From contig NZ_JADC01000009.1 of assembly GCF_000518185.1 (NCBI RefSeq), forward strand, positions 1-64,000: DNA of 64,000 bases, written 5' to 3'. Made by a program: the position numbers and the translations under genes. The stretch's first letter is position 1. Every line of letters begins with the position of its first letter. Of the stretch, positions 20,376 to 34,274 are shown in pieces. The notes under the pieces were generated by a model. It searched no databases, was not told the DNA's origin, and was given only the letters and a program-made list of their open reading frames with translations. Origin of the DNA: Bartonella clarridgeiae ATCC 51734 (GTDB lineage Bacteria > Pseudomonadota > Alphaproteobacteria > Rhizobiales > Rhizobiaceae).

Positions 20376-23300
20376 TCATTGTTTATCTAGGGTATATACA
20401 ATTTCATGGTTGCCTGTTTTTTTTAATTTTATACCTCTATCAATTTTGATATACTCTTTTCCATCAATATTGAGCATATTTTTATTTGCTCGTCTGACTT
20501 TAATTTTATAAACAGCATTGTGGAATTTCATTTTTGCTTCATATTCAGGCCAGGATGAGGGTAAATGTGGGCGTAAAAATAGCTTTCCAGCTTGAAGATG
20601 AAGCCCAAGGATAGTTTGTGTTGCTGCACGATAAAACCATCCTGCTGAGCCTGTATACCATGTCCAGCCACCTTGTCCACGATATGGTTCAACTGTGTAA
20701 ATATCTGCCGCCATAACATAGGGCTCAACACGATAAATTTCTGGATTTTGGCCATGATTGATAGGATTTATCCTCGAAAACAGCGTGTAAGCTTTGTCTT
20801 CTTCTCCTATTTCAGCAAGTGCTAAAATGCTCCAAATAGCACCGTGAGTATATTGTCCGCCATTTTCTCGAATTCCTGGAGGATAACCTTTAATATAACC
20901 TGGTTCAAGGGTACTTTTGTTGAAAGGTGGCCAGAAAAGATGTATGAGACCAGTTTTTTCATCATAGAGATGATCAAGCAGTGATGCCATTGCTTGTTTT
21001 TGGCGTTTAGAAGATGCCATTTTTGAAATTACAGCCCAAGATTGGGCAATAGCATCAATTTGACATTCAGCATTTATTTTAGATCCAAGAGGGGTTGCGT
21101 CATCAAAATAACCACGTCTATACCAAGCACCATCCCAACCATTTTTTTCTAGAGCTTTGGTTAGACGTTTCAAATATGCACTCCAGGCTTTAGCACGGCT
21201 ATGATCACTACGGTTTTTAGCGAGAGGAATGAATGCTTGTAAGGTAGTACCAAGAAACCATCCCAGCCAGATACTTTCACCTTTTCCTTCAATACCCACC
21301 AAGTTCATACCATCGTTCCAATCACCACCTAGAATAAGGGGTAGATTATGTGGTCCACAGCGTTTGATAGCGAGATCTAAAGCTAAAGCACAATGTTCAT
21401 AAAGTGTTGTAATGTTGGAGGATTGTGTAGGCTGGAAATAAGAATCATGTTGCCCTGCGGCTAAAGGGGGACCTTCGATAAAAGGAACTGGAGTATCAAG
21501 AAATGCATCATCGCCAGTGGTGTTAACATATAGGGCTGTTCCATAAGCAAGCCAAACGACATCATCAGAAATAAATGTGCGGACACCAGCATTTGTATCA
21601 GGAAGCCACCAATGCTGTACATCTCCTTCGGGAAATTGGTGTGCTGCTGCATTTAACAAGTGTTCACGTGCTAATTGTGGTTCAAGCAATAATAAAGATA
21701 AACTGTCTTGCAATTGATCACGGAAACCAAATGCTCCACTGGCTTGATAAAAAGCTGAGCGTGCCATCAAACGGCATGCATAAATTTGATAGGGTAGCCA
21801 ATGATTGACCATAATATCAAAAGAGGGATCAGGGGTTTTTACTTGTAATGGAGAAACAAAATCATTCCATTGTTGTTTTTGTTGTGCAAGGAGAACTTTA
21901 AAATCATCTTTACGCACTTGATCTAGTAGCTTTTCAGCTTTTTCTATATTTTCAGCACTGCCAAGATAGAAAATGATTTCTTTTGCTTGTCCTGGTTGTA
22001 AATCGATATCATAGACAAGTGCTGAACAAGGATCACGACCTGGTTCTACTGTATTTGAAAGTGCTTCAGCTTTACGGATAGCTTGTGGATGTTGAACTGT
22101 TCCTGTTGTACCGATAAATTCAGTACGATCAGTAGTAAAACTGGTTGGCATTTCGGACGCTGATAAGAAAGTAACCTGTTGAGATTTTTCGATGTGATAA
22201 GGATTCTGGATAAAATGTGCACCACGTTTAGGATCGTAATGGGGAATAATAAAAGGTGCGTATTTTGTGCGAATGTTGCCTAAAACCCATTCAGCATAAT
22301 TATAAAGGCGTAAGCTATGGGATTTTTTTCCTTTATTTTTAATGATGAGACGAGAAAAACGAATTGGCTTTTCTCGATTAAGTGTGTGGGTAAGTTCTAA
22401 TGCAATATCTGAATGTGTAGATTTAAAAGTTGAAAATCCAAAACCATGGCAAGCTTCATAAATGACGCTATCATCACATTCGACAGCAGAAACTGGAGAA
22501 AAACATTTTAAAGAAAAGCGATCAACAAGATATAGCGCTTCCCCTGGACGATTGGTAATGGGATCATTGCTCCAAGGAGTTAATTGGTAATCACGGCTAT
22601 TATTAGCCCAGGTGAAGATTGTTCCTTCAGCGGATACGTGAAAGCCAAAGCTATGGTTTGCAATTATGTTAATCCATGGATGTGGCGTTGTTTGACATCC
22701 ATTTAGACGCACTACGTAATGGTTATGCTGATTAAAACCACCATAACCATTCCAATATTGCAGATCTTCGCGCTGTATGGGGAAAGAAGAAGCTTTTTGT
22801 TGGTCAGCGAGAGCAATAGAAGAAAATAGATTTTGTTTGGTTCGTGGGGTTTTTTGTGTTCTTTTATTATATTTTTTGTAGTTTAATTTATTATTAGATT
22901 CTTGGTTATGACTGCGAATAACTAAATCGGAATCAATATTTTCTATATGTTTCAATTGTTCAGATAAAGATCCATTTTGAGCATGCAGAATAATGCGGGC
23001 TGACGCGAGAAGTGTTTTGAAACTTTGTTCGCTTATTTGATTGCGTTGGAGGGTAAAAATATGATGTTGTCCATTCATTTCTTTTGTACGGTGACGGTAA
23101 GATTCACATGCCCATTCAATGGCGCGTTGTGTATCTTGTAGATAAGAAAATGTCTGTTCATTTAAAATAACTATATCAACGATGAGACCCCGCATACGCC
23201 AATACTCATATGCTTTAAGCAGCTCACGTAGTACAGTGATATACGTTTCATTATCTAGTCTGAGTAGGCAAATAGGATAATCCCCTGAAATGGACATTGG

Positions 23301-26300
23301 CCATAAATCAGATTGTTTTCCAAGAGTTTTTGCTAATATTTCGGGAGAAAGACGCCATTTTCGATCAGGATAGATAAGTGGTGTTATGTATTTTTGATAA
23401 GTAATAGCTTCTCTAGGACTGATATTGTTTTGATACAGTGAAACTTGTGAATGCGTCCATGCTTTTGATAATTCTTGCTGGAACATATCAGGTTGTCGAT
23501 AGTATTTAATGTAATGTTGTAACGTTTCTTTTGAATCGGCCGCAAAAGTCCAAAAAATAAGTTCTGCTTTTCCATGCGCCGGAACTTTTACACAACTGCG
23601 GATTGAAATAATCGGATCAAGAACACACCCTTGATTGCCTTTGAAATAAGTATTTTGATCAAAGGCAATTGGATGATGAATAGATCGACCACGGCTGATA
23701 AAAAGACGGCGATCAGTTTCTGCTTCTGCTTCTGGAATAATTCCTGATGGATCAGTAACAAAATGAGCGATATGAATATTGGGATCATGAGGAGAACGCT
23801 TGCGCCTTTTAGCTAAGATTGTCCCACCTGAATCAAGAATTTCTGTTTCTATAAACATCCGTGAAAAAATAGGATGAGCACAATCATTATCAATTGTTGC
23901 AAGCGCTAATTCACCATAAGAAGTTATTTCAATTATTCGATCTTTGTTGGTTGTGTTGATTAATTGTATACGTCGACCTTCACCATCACCTTCAGAAGCA
24001 ATAAGACATTCAAGTGTTGATTTCAGGCCATCAACCGTTTTTGTATATTCAGCTTTTTCATCTGTAAAAATGCTGACAACTTCTTCTTCAGCCACACGTG
24101 TTGGTTCATTGGTGATAGACCACCAGCGTTTATTGTGTGTATCTTTGATGAAGAATAAAGTCCCTTGTTGATCTTCTGATGCATCAGGAATAAAACGCGT
24201 AATAGCATAATTATGCCAACGGCTATAGCCAGAACCATTTGCTGTCATCATTATGGAATAACAGCCATTTGATAGAAGTAAAGTTGCTCGAGGTTTAAGA
24301 AGAGGATTCGTAATAATGCGCACAGGGGCATCATCAAAACCTTTAGAATTATTGCGCATAGGATTGTTGATTTTAGTATGAATGACAGGAATTTGTCGTG
24401 GAGCTCTTTCCTGTAATAATATTTGTGCAGCTTTTATAACTGGATCACGATGAAAGCGATCACGTATCCGCCCTTCAAAAATGACATTATTGATAGCAAG
24501 AATCGACATACCATGATGATGCGCGTAATAATTACGCACAATGGCATATTTTTTTCCTTTTTGCACACGTGAAGGAGTAAAATCAATAGAATCATAATAA
24601 CCATATGTTCCTAAAGCACCAAGATTACGTAGTTGCTTTAGATTAGCGATGGCTTGAGCTGGCATATATTGTGCAGCTAAAAGACTGGCATAAGGAGCAA
24701 TAACGGTATTGCGTGATAAGCCGCGTTGAAGTCCGAGACTTGGAACACCAAAATTAGAATATTGGTAATTCATTAAGTGATCACGGGCATTAAATGCTGC
24801 TTCTGAGATACCCCATGGTAATCGTCGTTTACGCGCATATTGTATTTGATGGCGGATAATGAGCCGATTTGTTTGATCGAGTATCGATCCTAAGGGCTCA
24901 TGCATAACTAGAGAAGGCATGAGATATTCAAACATGGATCCTGACCATGATAATAGAGCACCTTTCCAACCAATTGGGACAAGTAATCGGCCGAGATGAA
25001 ACCAATGTTTAAATTTAATATCGCCTTTAGCAATAGCAAATAAGCTTGCGAGACGTGCTTCTGAAGCTAGAAGATCATAGCAGCTTTCGTCGAGTTTATT
25101 TTCCTGTACGCGATAGCCAATAGATAAAAGTTGTCGTTCAGTTTGTTCTAAAAAATCAAATTTCATATCAAAAGCTATTTGTCGCGCTTTTTCAGATAAA
25201 ATATTTAATTTTTTGCATAGTTCTTTAATATCATAGTCACTGGTAATATCATGTTTATGAGCTTCACAAGTTTCTACCAGACATTTAGCCCAAGATAACA
25301 TGTGAGCAGATTCTTTTGTTTGGATTGTTTTATCGAGTTCGTTGATCAAATGTACAATATTACGAGCAGTAATCGAAAGACGAGTAATGTTCGTAACGGT
25401 TTTTGATTTTGTTTTGAGTGCGCTAACAGAGTGATGAAAATTAGCAATATGCTCTTTGATCTGTTGGCGTAATGGATAAAGAATATTAAGATTATCAGGA
25501 ATTTCTTTTAAGGTTTCTTCAAGAATATTATTAACATCGAATAAACTATCTAGATCACTTTGTAAAAAAGTGTCAGGTGTTTCAGCCCATTCGCTTAAAG
25601 CGGAAGCCAATGTTATTAAGTGGCCTGCAAGATTGCCTGAATCAACTGTTGAAACATAAGTTGGTAGAAGAGGTTTAAGTGTATCTGTTTCATACCAATT
25701 ATAAAGATGACCACGAAACTTTTCCATTTTTTCAAGAGTACTTAATGTGCACTTAATTCGCGTAATAGCATCTTCAAAGCTAATCCAACCAAAGTCGCGT
25801 GCAGCAATAATAGAAAGCAGATAAACTCCAATATTGGTAGGTGATGTGCGCTGCGCAACGAGAGGTTCAGGCTCTTCCTGAAAATTATCAGGTGGCAAAT
25901 AATTACTTTGTGAATTGACAAAAGTTGTATAATAAAACCATGTCCGTCGTGCAATGCATCGTAGTATTTTTTTATCTTTGGAAGATATAGATATATCAAG
26001 AACATCTTGAAATGTTTTTGGTTTACTGACAATACATGCAATCAGTGGTGAGAAAAACCAAAGAAGCCCAAAGGGTAAAGCAATCAAGATTGTTGAATTA
26101 TGAAAGTATAGTGGTAATCCTATAGCAATAATACCAATAAACACTGCTGGCCACATAGTGATAATATAGAAGCTTAAACTATTGGGAATTGATTTCGTTG
26201 CGGATGAAGTTTTCCATTCAAGAAGATACTGTTTTGAGATCATCATGCGATAGAGTGCGCGGATGATTGCATCAGTCATAAAATAAGCTGAGTGAGCTAT

Positions 26301-28955
26301 AAATGTGATTTTAAGAAGCATTTCTAATATTGTAGAGGAAATGCTACTTGAAATTAATTGTAACTGTCCGCGTAAAGAATAATCACTACTGGAAGGAATA
26401 AATGTGCGAAGGACACCTAAAATTGGTGCAATGAAGGGGCTGAGAAGAAGAAATATTTGCCAAAAAATTGCTATCTTTAACGGTAAAAGAGACCATCCTG
26501 CTGTTGCTGCGATAAGCCACATGAGTGGTGTGAGAGAACGGCGCAAATTGTCTTGCATTTTCCAGCGTGTAGTTAGACTCGTGTTATGGTGGTTTAAAAG
26601 ATAAGGCAATAGTTGCCAGTCACCACGGATCCAACGGTGATGGCGAGCAATATCAACGTTATAGGCTGTTGGATAATCTTCAATAATTTCTACGTCGCTT
26701 ACAAGTGCAGCACGTGCATAACTTCCTTCCAAAAGATCGTGACTAAGAACAGTATTATCTTTGATTTTATTATTCAGTGCTTGTTCAAAGGCATCGATAT
26801 TATAAAGACCTTTTCCAGTGAAAGTTCCTTCTCCCAAGAGATCTTGATAGGTATCGGATACAGCAAAGACATAAGGGTCAATTCCACGATTAGTAGAGAA
26901 AACTCGTTGCAGAATTGATGTTTCTTCTTCTGCTGTGAGAGAGGGTGTGATACGGGGTTGTAAAATGCTGTAGCCTTTTACAACTGCTCCATTTTTTTTA
27001 GAAAAAATAGGGCGATTAAGTGGATGGTTGAGCTTACCAACTAGTTTAGTGACACTTTCAGGAGTTAAACGTGTGTCTGAGTCCAAAGTCATAACAAAAC
27101 GACAATCCATAGGAAGATGTGGATCTGGAGTATAAAAACTGGTATTTTTATTTCCTCGGAGTAAGAGATTAAGCTCATGCAGTTTCCCACGCTTGCGTTC
27201 CCACCCCATCCAACATTTTTCATGAGCATTATAGAGACGCCGACGATGGAGAAGAAAAAATAGGGGAGTGGTATCACGATGATAACGATGGTTAAGTTGA
27301 GCAATACCCTTTTGTGCATAGTGCAACAGATCAAGGTCGTTTTGTGTTTCCGCAAAAGGGGCATCTGCCCAGTCCGTGATAAGAGCAAAATGAATGGCAC
27401 CTTGAGGGTTAGAAAGATAGTGCACTTCAAGATTACGTATTTGTTCATCGATATCATTACGTGATGTGATTAAAGTAGGGACAACGACTATTGTACGCGC
27501 ATCTTCGGGAATACCCTCTTTATATTCATAACCAATGAGCTGATTTGGTGGAACAAACCATGACACAACAGTGTTAAAAAAAGCAAAAGCGGCATCCATA
27601 GTAGGAAAAAGAGCTAGTGCAGTGAAGAGGAGTGTCATTAATGTTTTCAGGCCGGATATTCGTAACGAAGTATAGATCGCAAACAAAAGAACAAGTATTA
27701 AAAGAGAAACAGGGATTGCAATGGCTCCTATTTTTAAACGATAATAAGTTTGTATCCATTTTGTCAGAAATGATGGATTGTATCCGCAGGCTTCTTCAAA
27801 AATAGAACGTCCGTCATCAACAAGGTACCATCCAACAGAAAAATTATTTTTATGAGCAACATCTTGAGAGCAAGTTTGCGCCATCTCTACAGCTTTACGT
27901 GCAATTTCTACTTCACTAAGAGGTGAACGATGTGCGATCGTTTCGATGACTTGTCGATAAGCATTGCGTGAGTGAGAATCAATTTCAGAAAAATCACTAT
28001 TTTCACGCAGGATAAAGTCTACACAACTTACTGTTTCAAACCATGCTGTCCAATCAACATCATCAATAGTTTTGAGAGCACGAATAATATTGCCCATGGT
28101 TATACCATCTGTTGTTTGACGAGTATGTTCATCAGCTGTTATCATTTCTGTGCTACTACCATGAAGATACAACTGTTCTTCAAGCCAGGTTAATGCTCTT
28201 GTTGAATCAACAGATGTACCTCGCAGACGGTAAAATAAATGAGCTGAAAAAGTCGAATGAGAAGTTAGTTTTTCATAAAGAGTGAGAATATTTAATTGAG
28301 TTTCATTTTTTGCAAGGGCAGTTTTATCAGCTACTTGATTAGCAAGAGAGCGCATATACCGTGCTTGCTCAATACGCAATGAAAGACGACGGACATTTTC
28401 AATTAAGATCATACGAACAACAAAAGGAAGCGCCCACAATTCACTAATTTTTAGAGTACAAACTTTTTGAAAACCATTCACCATTGCTGTAAGTGTTTCT
28501 TGTAAAAACCTGCTATCTGTATGCGCAACATAAAGCCAGGCTAAAGCGAAAATACGTGGAATTTCTTTCTTTTGTTGGTAAGGGGGGAGTTGCTTGATGA
28601 AAGACTTAGAAAAATTGCAGCATAGCTGCTGTATAGTTTTATCAATGGTATAATGGTTATCAATAAGCCACTGGGCGGATGGTGCAATTGTTTCATTATT
28701 ACGTGCAGCAACATCATTGATGCGAAAGACATGGAGAATAAGTTTAGAATTTTCAATCAATCGTCTACGAAAATCATTTTCTTCTTTATATTCAGGAAGA
28801 AAGATTTCTTGGCCAGAGGCTATATTATGACCTAACTTATAAAGCTCTTCTTGTGATTTACTGGTTGAACGGATAGGGGAATTAGTTTCATCGAGATAGT
28901 GAATTTTTGCCTTTTGGGAAGAAAACCACTTCTTGCGATGTAATATGGATACCAT
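20376..28955 (-). CDS. ndvB: Cyclic beta-1,2-glucan synthase
   Basis: This 2859-residue inner-membrane enzyme makes cyclic beta-1,2-glucan from UDP-glucose by self-priming, elongation, length control and cyclisation; the glucan is exported to the periplasm. Its length matches ChvB/NdvB/Cgs (about 2830-2870). Hydrophobic helices occur near residues 410-470 and 815-990. The glycosyltransferase domain between them has a DSD motif near residue 623 and [10 protein letters not shown] near 775. The C-terminal half holds the glucan-processing and phosphorylase-like (GH94) region, with GGDWNDGMN near residue 2543 and [12 protein letters not shown] after it. The frame is uninterrupted over 8.6 kb. It stands alone between pncB and rpsA; no ndvA/chvA exporter is adjacent. 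Confidence 0.95.
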   Translation of the reverse strand: MVSILHRKKWFSSQKAKIHYLDETNSPIRSTSKSQEELYKLGHNIASGQEIFLPEYKEENDFRRRLIENSKLILHVFRINDVAARNNETIAPSAQWLIDNHYTIDKTIQQLCCNFSKSFIKQLPPYQQKKEIPRIFALAWLYVAHTDSRFLQETLTAMVNGFQKVCTLKISELWALPFVVRMILIENVRRLSLRIEQARYMRSLANQVADKTALAKNETQLNILTLYEKLTSHSTFSAHLFYRLRGTSVDSTRALTWLEEQLYLHGSSTEMITADEHTRQTTDGITMGNIIRALKTIDDVDWTAWFETVSCVDFILRENSDFSEIDSHSRNAYRQVIETIAHRSPLSEVEIARKAVEMAQTCSQDVAHKNNFSVGWYLVDDGRSIFEEACGYNPSFLTKWIQTYYRLKIGAIAIPVSLLILVLLFAIYTSLRISGLKTLMTLLFTALALFPTMDAAFAFFNTVVSWFVPPNQLIGYEYKEGIPEDARTIVVVPTLITSRNDIDEQIRNLEVHYLSNPQGAIHFALITDWADAPFAETQNDLDLLHYAQKGIAQLNHRYHRDTTPLFFLLHRRRLYNAHEKCWMGWERKRGKLHELNLLLRGNKNTSFYTPDPHLPMDCRFVMTLDSDTRLTPESVTKLVGKLNHPLNRPIFSKKNGAVVKGYSILQPRITPSLTAEEETSILQRVFSTNRGIDPYVFAVSDTYQDLLGEGTFTGKGLYNIDAFEQALNNKIKDNTVLSHDLLEGSYARAALVSDVEIIEDYPTAYNVDIARHHRWIRGDWQLLPYLLNHHNTSLTTRWKMQDNLRRSLTPLMWLIAATAGWSLLPLKIAIFWQIFLLLSPFIAPILGVLRTFIPSSSDYSLRGQLQLISSSISSTILEMLLKITFIAHSAYFMTDAIIRALYRMMISKQYLLEWKTSSATKSIPNSLSFYIITMWPAVFIGIIAIGLPLYFHNSTILIALPFGLLWFFSPLIACIVSKPKTFQDVLDISISSKDKKILRCIARRTWFYYTTFVNSQSNYLPPDNFQEEPEPLVAQRTSPTNIGVYLLSIIAARDFGWISFEDAITRIKCTLSTLEKMEKFRGHLYNWYETDTLKPLLPTYVSTVDSGNLAGHLITLASALSEWAETPDTFLQSDLDSLFDVNNILEETLKEIPDNLNILYPLRQQIKEHIANFHHSVSALKTKSKTVTNITRLSITARNIVHLINELDKTIQTKESAHMLSWAKCLVETCEAHKHDITSDYDIKELCKKLNILSEKARQIAFDMKFDFLEQTERQLLSIGYRVQENKLDESCYDLLASEARLASLFAIAKGDIKFKHWFHLGRLLVPIGWKGALLSWSGSMFEYLMPSLVMHEPLGSILDQTNRLIIRHQIQYARKRRLPWGISEAAFNARDHLMNYQYSNFGVPSLGLQRGLSRNTVIAPYASLLAAQYMPAQAIANLKQLRNLGALGTYGYYDSIDFTPSRVQKGKKYAIVRNYYAHHHGMSILAINNVIFEGRIRDRFHRDPVIKAAQILLQERAPRQIPVIHTKINNPMRNNSKGFDDAPVRIITNPLLKPRATLLLSNGCYSIMMTANGSGYSRWHNYAITRFIPDASEDQQGTLFFIKDTHNKRWWSITNEPTRVAEEEVVSIFTDEKAEYTKTVDGLKSTLECLIASEGDGEGRRIQLINTTNKDRIIEITSYGELALATIDNDCAHPIFSRMFIETEILDSGGTILAKRRKRSPHDPNIHIAHFVTDPSGIIPEAEAETDRRLFISRGRSIHHPIAFDQNTYFKGNQGCVLDPIISIRSCVKVPAHGKAELIFWTFAADSKETLQHYIKYYRQPDMFQQELSKAWTHSQVSLYQNNISPREAITYQKYITPLIYPDRKWRLSPEILAKTLGKQSDLWPMSISGDYPICLLRLDNETYITVLRELLKAYEYWRMRGLIVDIVILNEQTFSYLQDTQRAIEWACESYRHRTKEMNGQHHIFTLQRNQISEQSFKTLLASARIILHAQNGSLSEQLKHIENIDSDLVIRSHNQESNNKLNYKKYNKRTQKTPRTKQNLFSSIALADQQKASSFPIQREDLQYWNGYGGFNQHNHYVVRLNGCQTTPHPWINIIANHSFGFHVSAEGTIFTWANNSRDYQLTPWSNDPITNRPGEALYLVDRFSLKCFSPVSAVECDDSVIYEACHGFGFSTFKSTHSDIALELTHTLNREKPIRFSRLIIKNKGKKSHSLRLYNYAEWVLGNIRTKYAPFIIPHYDPKRGAHFIQNPYHIEKSQQVTFLSASEMPTSFTTDRTEFIGTTGTVQHPQAIRKAEALSNTVEPGRDPCSALVYDIDLQPGQAKEIIFYLGSAENIEKAEKLLDQVRKDDFKVLLAQQKQQWNDFVSPLQVKTPDPSFDIMVNHWLPYQIYACRLMARSAFYQASGAFGFRDQLQDSLSLLLLEPQLAREHLLNAAAHQFPEGDVQHWWLPDTNAGVRTFISDDVVWLAYGTALYVNTTGDDAFLDTPVPFIEGPPLAAGQHDSYFQPTQSSNITTLYEHCALALDLAIKRCGPHNLPLILGGDWNDGMNLVGIEGKGESIWLGWFLGTTLQAFIPLAKNRSDHSRAKAWSAYLKRLTKALEKNGWDGAWYRRGYFDDATPLGSKINAECQIDAIAQSWAVISKMASSKRQKQAMASLLDHLYDEKTGLIHLFWPPFNKSTLEPGYIKGYPPGIRENGGQYTHGAIWSILALAEIGEEDKAYTLFSRINPINHGQNPEIYRVEPYVMAADIYTVEPYRGQGGWTWYTGSAGWFYRAATQTILGLHLQAGKLFLRPHLPSSWPEYEAKMKFHNAVYKIKVRRANKNMLNIDGKEYIKIDRGIKLKKTGNHEIVYTLDKQ

Positions 28956-29110
28956 AATAATATTCTATTGCCATTCGATAATTGTTGTTTACTCAATAGA
29001 CTGTTGGTATTTTATCTCAATAAATGAACACTTCATTAAAAATAAGTTTTTATTTTTATTGTAAATTTTTAATTTTTTTAAAATTAAAGAGTTAAAATAG
29101 AATTTCTAAT

Positions 29111-29140
29111 GAAAAAAGGCCACTAAAAATTAATGACCTT
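29111..29140 (-). terminator. Rho-independent terminator of rpsA
   Basis: On the minus strand a 10-bp stem (AAGGTCATTA/TAGTGGCCTT, with G-T pairs) and a 5-base loop run into six T residues. It begins 11 bases past the rpsA stop and lies upstream of the glucan synthase start, so the two are separate transcripts. Confidence 0.75.
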
Positions 29141-29151
29141 TTGTTTCATTA

Positions 29152-30852
29152 TTAATCTTGTTCTTGCTTTTTTAAAGCTGCACCAAGAATATCACCAAGA
29201 GAAGCTCCTGAATCTGTAGATCCATATTGAGCAACAGCTTCCTTTTCTTCTTTGATTTCTAAGGCTTTGATCGATACTGAAAGCTTACGGGTTTTTTTAT
29301 CAAATGCAGTGACTTGAGCATCAACTTTTTGTCCAATAGAAAAACGCTCAGGACGTTGTTCATCACGATCACGTGTCAAATCAGTACGGCGGATGGTTAC
29401 TTCAAGATCGTGTTCAATAAGTTTTACATCAACTCCATTTTCATTAATTCCTATGACTTCACATGTAACAATAGCACCTTTACGTAATTCACCAGATGCT
29501 GACGCTTCTTTCACCTTATCACTGGAAAGCTGTTTAATTCCTAAAGAAATACGCTCTTTTTCAACATCAACATCAAGAACAACGGCTTGAACGGTATCAC
29601 CTTTGTTATAAGTATCAATAACTTGTTCACCGGGTCGATTCCAATCAAGATCAGAGAGATGGACCATACCATCCACATCACCTTCAAGACCGATGAAAAG
29701 ACCAAATTCTGTTTTGTTTTTTACTTCTCCTGTAATTTTTGAATTTACAGGGAATTTATTTGCAAAAGCTACCCACGGATTTTCAGATGTTTGTTTTAAA
29801 CCGAGAGAAATACGGCGTTTAGAAGAATCAATTTCAAGGACAACAACTTCTACTTCTTGTGATGTGGAAAGGAGTTTCCCAGGATGCACGTTCTTTTTCG
29901 TCCAACTCATTTCAGAAACATGGATAAGTCCTTCGATTCCTGGTTCGATTTCAACAAAACCACCGTAATCAGTAATATTTGTGACAGAACCGGTAATTTT
30001 TTTACCGATTGGATATTTGGTGTTAATACTATCCCATGGATCATTTTCAAGTTGTTTCATTCCAAGCGAAATACGATGCGTTTCTTGATTGATGCGAATA
30101 ATCTGAACCTTGATATTTTGGCCAATTGTTAAAATTTCAGATGGATGATTAATACGTCGCCACGCCATATCAGTAACATGCAAAAGACCATCAATGCCAC
30201 CAAGATCAACAAAGGCTCCATAATCTGTTATGTTTTTAACGATACCTTCAACAATTTGGTTTTCTTCAAGATTTTGAACAATTTCTAAACGCTGTTCAGC
30301 ACGATTCTCTTCTAAGACAGTGCGGCGTGAGACAACAATATTGCCACGACGACGATCCATTTTTAAAATCTCAAAGAGTTGTGAATTATGCATTAAAGGT
30401 GCAGCGTCGCGAATCGGCCGAATATCAACTTGACTACGCGGCAAGAAAGCAATGGCACCATCAAGATCAACTGTAAAACCACCTTTAACTTGGTTAAAGA
30501 TAACACCCTCTACTCGTGTACCAGCATTAAATTTTTCTTCAAGACGAATCCAACTTTCTTCGCGACGTGCTTTTTCGCGTGATAGCACAACTTCACCTAG
30601 CGCGTTTTCAATACGTTCAATGTAAACTTCAACTTCATCACCGATTTGCAAGGAACCGTCTTTACCTTTACTACCAAATTCCTTAAGTGGAATACGTCCT
30701 TCTACTTTAAGACCAGCATCAATAATGGCCATATCTTTTTCGATTGCAATGATGTGACCTTTAACAACAGATCCTTCATTAAGGTCATTAGTTTGAAATG
30801 ATTCCATTAAAAGGGTTTCAAAATCTGCTGTAGTGGGATTGTATTGTGACAT
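29152..30852 (-). CDS. rpsA: 30S ribosomal protein S1
   Basis: S1 binds mRNA and helps load structured messages on the 30S subunit. The 566-residue product contains six S1 (OB-fold) repeats; the third to sixth are very clear, with repeated GxVxxITDYGAFVDLGGIDGLLHVTDM-like cores and RISLGxKQ ends. Repeat boundaries are about 30-100, 115-185, 200-265, 285-350, 375-440 and 460-525. The C-terminal tail (about 535-566) is unique. A clear AGGAG precedes the ATG. In Rhizobiales it usually follows cmk and aroA, as here, with 134 bases between. Confidence 0.96.
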   Translation of the reverse strand: MSQYNPTTADFETLLMESFQTNDLNEGSVVKGHIIAIEKDMAIIDAGLKVEGRIPLKEFGSKGKDGSLQIGDEVEVYIERIENALGEVVLSREKARREESWIRLEEKFNAGTRVEGVIFNQVKGGFTVDLDGAIAFLPRSQVDIRPIRDAAPLMHNSQLFEILKMDRRRGNIVVSRRTVLEENRAEQRLEIVQNLEENQIVEGIVKNITDYGAFVDLGGIDGLLHVTDMAWRRINHPSEILTIGQNIKVQIIRINQETHRISLGMKQLENDPWDSINTKYPIGKKITGSVTNITDYGGFVEIEPGIEGLIHVSEMSWTKKNVHPGKLLSTSQEVEVVVLEIDSSKRRISLGLKQTSENPWVAFANKFPVNSKITGEVKNKTEFGLFIGLEGDVDGMVHLSDLDWNRPGEQVIDTYNKGDTVQAVVLDVDVEKERISLGIKQLSSDKVKEASASGELRKGAIVTCEVIGINENGVDVKLIEHDLEVTIRRTDLTRDRDEQRPERFSIGQKVDAQVTAFDKKTRKLSVSIKALEIKEEKEAVAQYGSTDSGASLGDILGAALKKQEQD

Positions 30853-30888
30853 GAGAACTCCTGATATATACCTTATATTGCTAAAGGT

Positions 30889-30967
30889 ATAAGCGCTAGG
30901 TTAGTGTTGATATGAGGTGAATCGAAACCCTCTTTCTTTTGATAGAAAGAAAGATAAGCGCTAGGTT
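30889..30967. repeat. 14-bp direct repeats flanking a hairpin in the rpsA leader
   Basis: Two identical copies of ATAAGCGCTAGGTT (30889-30902 and 30954-30967) lie 65 bases apart in the cmk-rpsA gap. Between them is a perfect 8-bp stem, CTTTCTTT/AAAGAAAG (30932-30953). Each repeat contains the palindrome AGCGCT. Confidence 0.6.
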
Positions 30968-30986
30968 TGAAATCACCTTGATGATT

Positions 30987-32995
<2,009 letters not shown>

Positions 32996-33144
32996 TTAGA
33001 CGCTCTTTATCATATGTTGTAATAAGCGTCATGGGAAAATTGGTGTGTAATTATTTATTTCTCTTTGACAAGTGAATACTTTTTCGCTTAAGCACCATGA
33101 AATCCGTTTTTAATGCAATTTAACTAAACAAAGAGGCACGGTCT

Positions 33145-33516
33145 ATGGCAAAACCAGAACTTGGAACCAAACGTGTTGACCCGGAAACGGGAAAGAAATT
33201 TTATGATCTTAATCGTGACCCTATTGTGTCACCTTATACAGGGCTTTCTTATCCGCGCTCTTATTTTGAGGTTGCAGCGGTTGAAGCAAGTAATGAAGAA
33301 GAGGTTGATACTGAAGAGCTTGATACGGCACTTGAGAAGTCTGCCTTTATGTTACTTGAAGAAGAAGTCGATGTGTCTAAAGATGATGAGCTTCCTGATT
33401 TGGATGATGGTGATGTAGATCTTGGTGATGATACATTTTTATCTCATGACGAAAGCGATGAAGATGATGATGTGGCTGATATCCTTGGAAATGGCGTCTC
33501 TAATGATGATGTTTAA
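33145..33516 (+). CDS. TIGR02300 / FYDLN acid domain protein
   Basis: A 123-residue very acidic protein. The N-terminal 40 residues carry the family signature GTKRVDPETGKKFYDLNRDPIVSPYTG; the remainder is a low-complexity run of Asp, Glu and Val. Function is unknown; the N-terminus resembles a degenerate zinc-ribbon that has lost its cysteines. A good AAAGAGG ribosome-binding site precedes the ATG. Divergent from aroA. In many Alphaproteobacteria this gene lies beside aroA and tRNA-Ala, as it does here. Confidence 0.88.
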   Translation: MAKPELGTKRVDPETGKKFYDLNRDPIVSPYTGLSYPRSYFEVAAVEASNEEEVDTEELDTALEKSAFMLLEEEVDVSKDDELPDLDDGDVDLGDDTFLSHDESDEDDDVADILGNGVSNDDV

Positions 33517-33621
33517 GAAAAGCAAGAAGATATTATGTTCTATTTTACTGAATATAGATTTTTCTTGATCTTCAGTTTGTCTCGTTCTAAGAATTCTTAC
33601 AGATTATTTATTTTCTTTTGT

Positions 33622-33697
<76 letters not shown>

Positions 33698-34274
33698 AAA
33701 AGATCAAATATTTTCCTTAATAAAATGAGAACATTCGAAAATAGAGTTTGGTATATTCATCGAGATAAAAATCATTTCATTATTATTTAATACTTAAAAA
33801 GCTTTATAAAAATATCATAAAGTTTTGTTATCATTTATAATAGGAGATATAGTAATAATAAGCTAAAAGCTCCTTCATAAAGTATATGTTTACAATTATA
33901 ATATGCTATTTTACATTTGGAATCGTTAAGGAATAAATAAGTAAAGATTATGAGTATTTTTTATGAAGATTCTTTATTGGTTGTAAACTACAATTGCCAA
34001 ATGGGCTTCATAAAATGATTTGAAATTTTATGGTTCCGATAGCTAAAATTCTGAGCGTTATTATAAAAAGATGATCAAACAGTATTGTCGTTTGTATATT
34101 TTATAATATTTTTGTGATTATTCTATGAGTATGAAAGATGAATTTAATTCATTTTTTAAATCGTTGGTACAGATTAGAACTTTTTTAATTTAATTTTTTA
34201 GCTAAATAAAAAAGCCTTTTAGGAATATGAAAATTTATTATTGTAAGATTTTTCTTTAACTTTGTATCGCCAGT
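33698..34274. other. AT-rich intergenic region between tRNA-Ala and mutS
   Basis: About 580 bases separate two convergent transcripts. No gene, tRNA or clear intrinsic terminator was seen. A few residues at 33953-33995 read like the start of an RluA-type pseudouridine synthase domain (IFYEDSLLVVN), but the similarity stops at once and may be chance. Confidence 0.4.

Noticed and set aside
33953-33995. Short RluA-like reading (IFYEDSLLVVN)
   Set aside because: Only about a dozen residues resemble the pseudouridine synthase start and the similarity does not continue in any frame.
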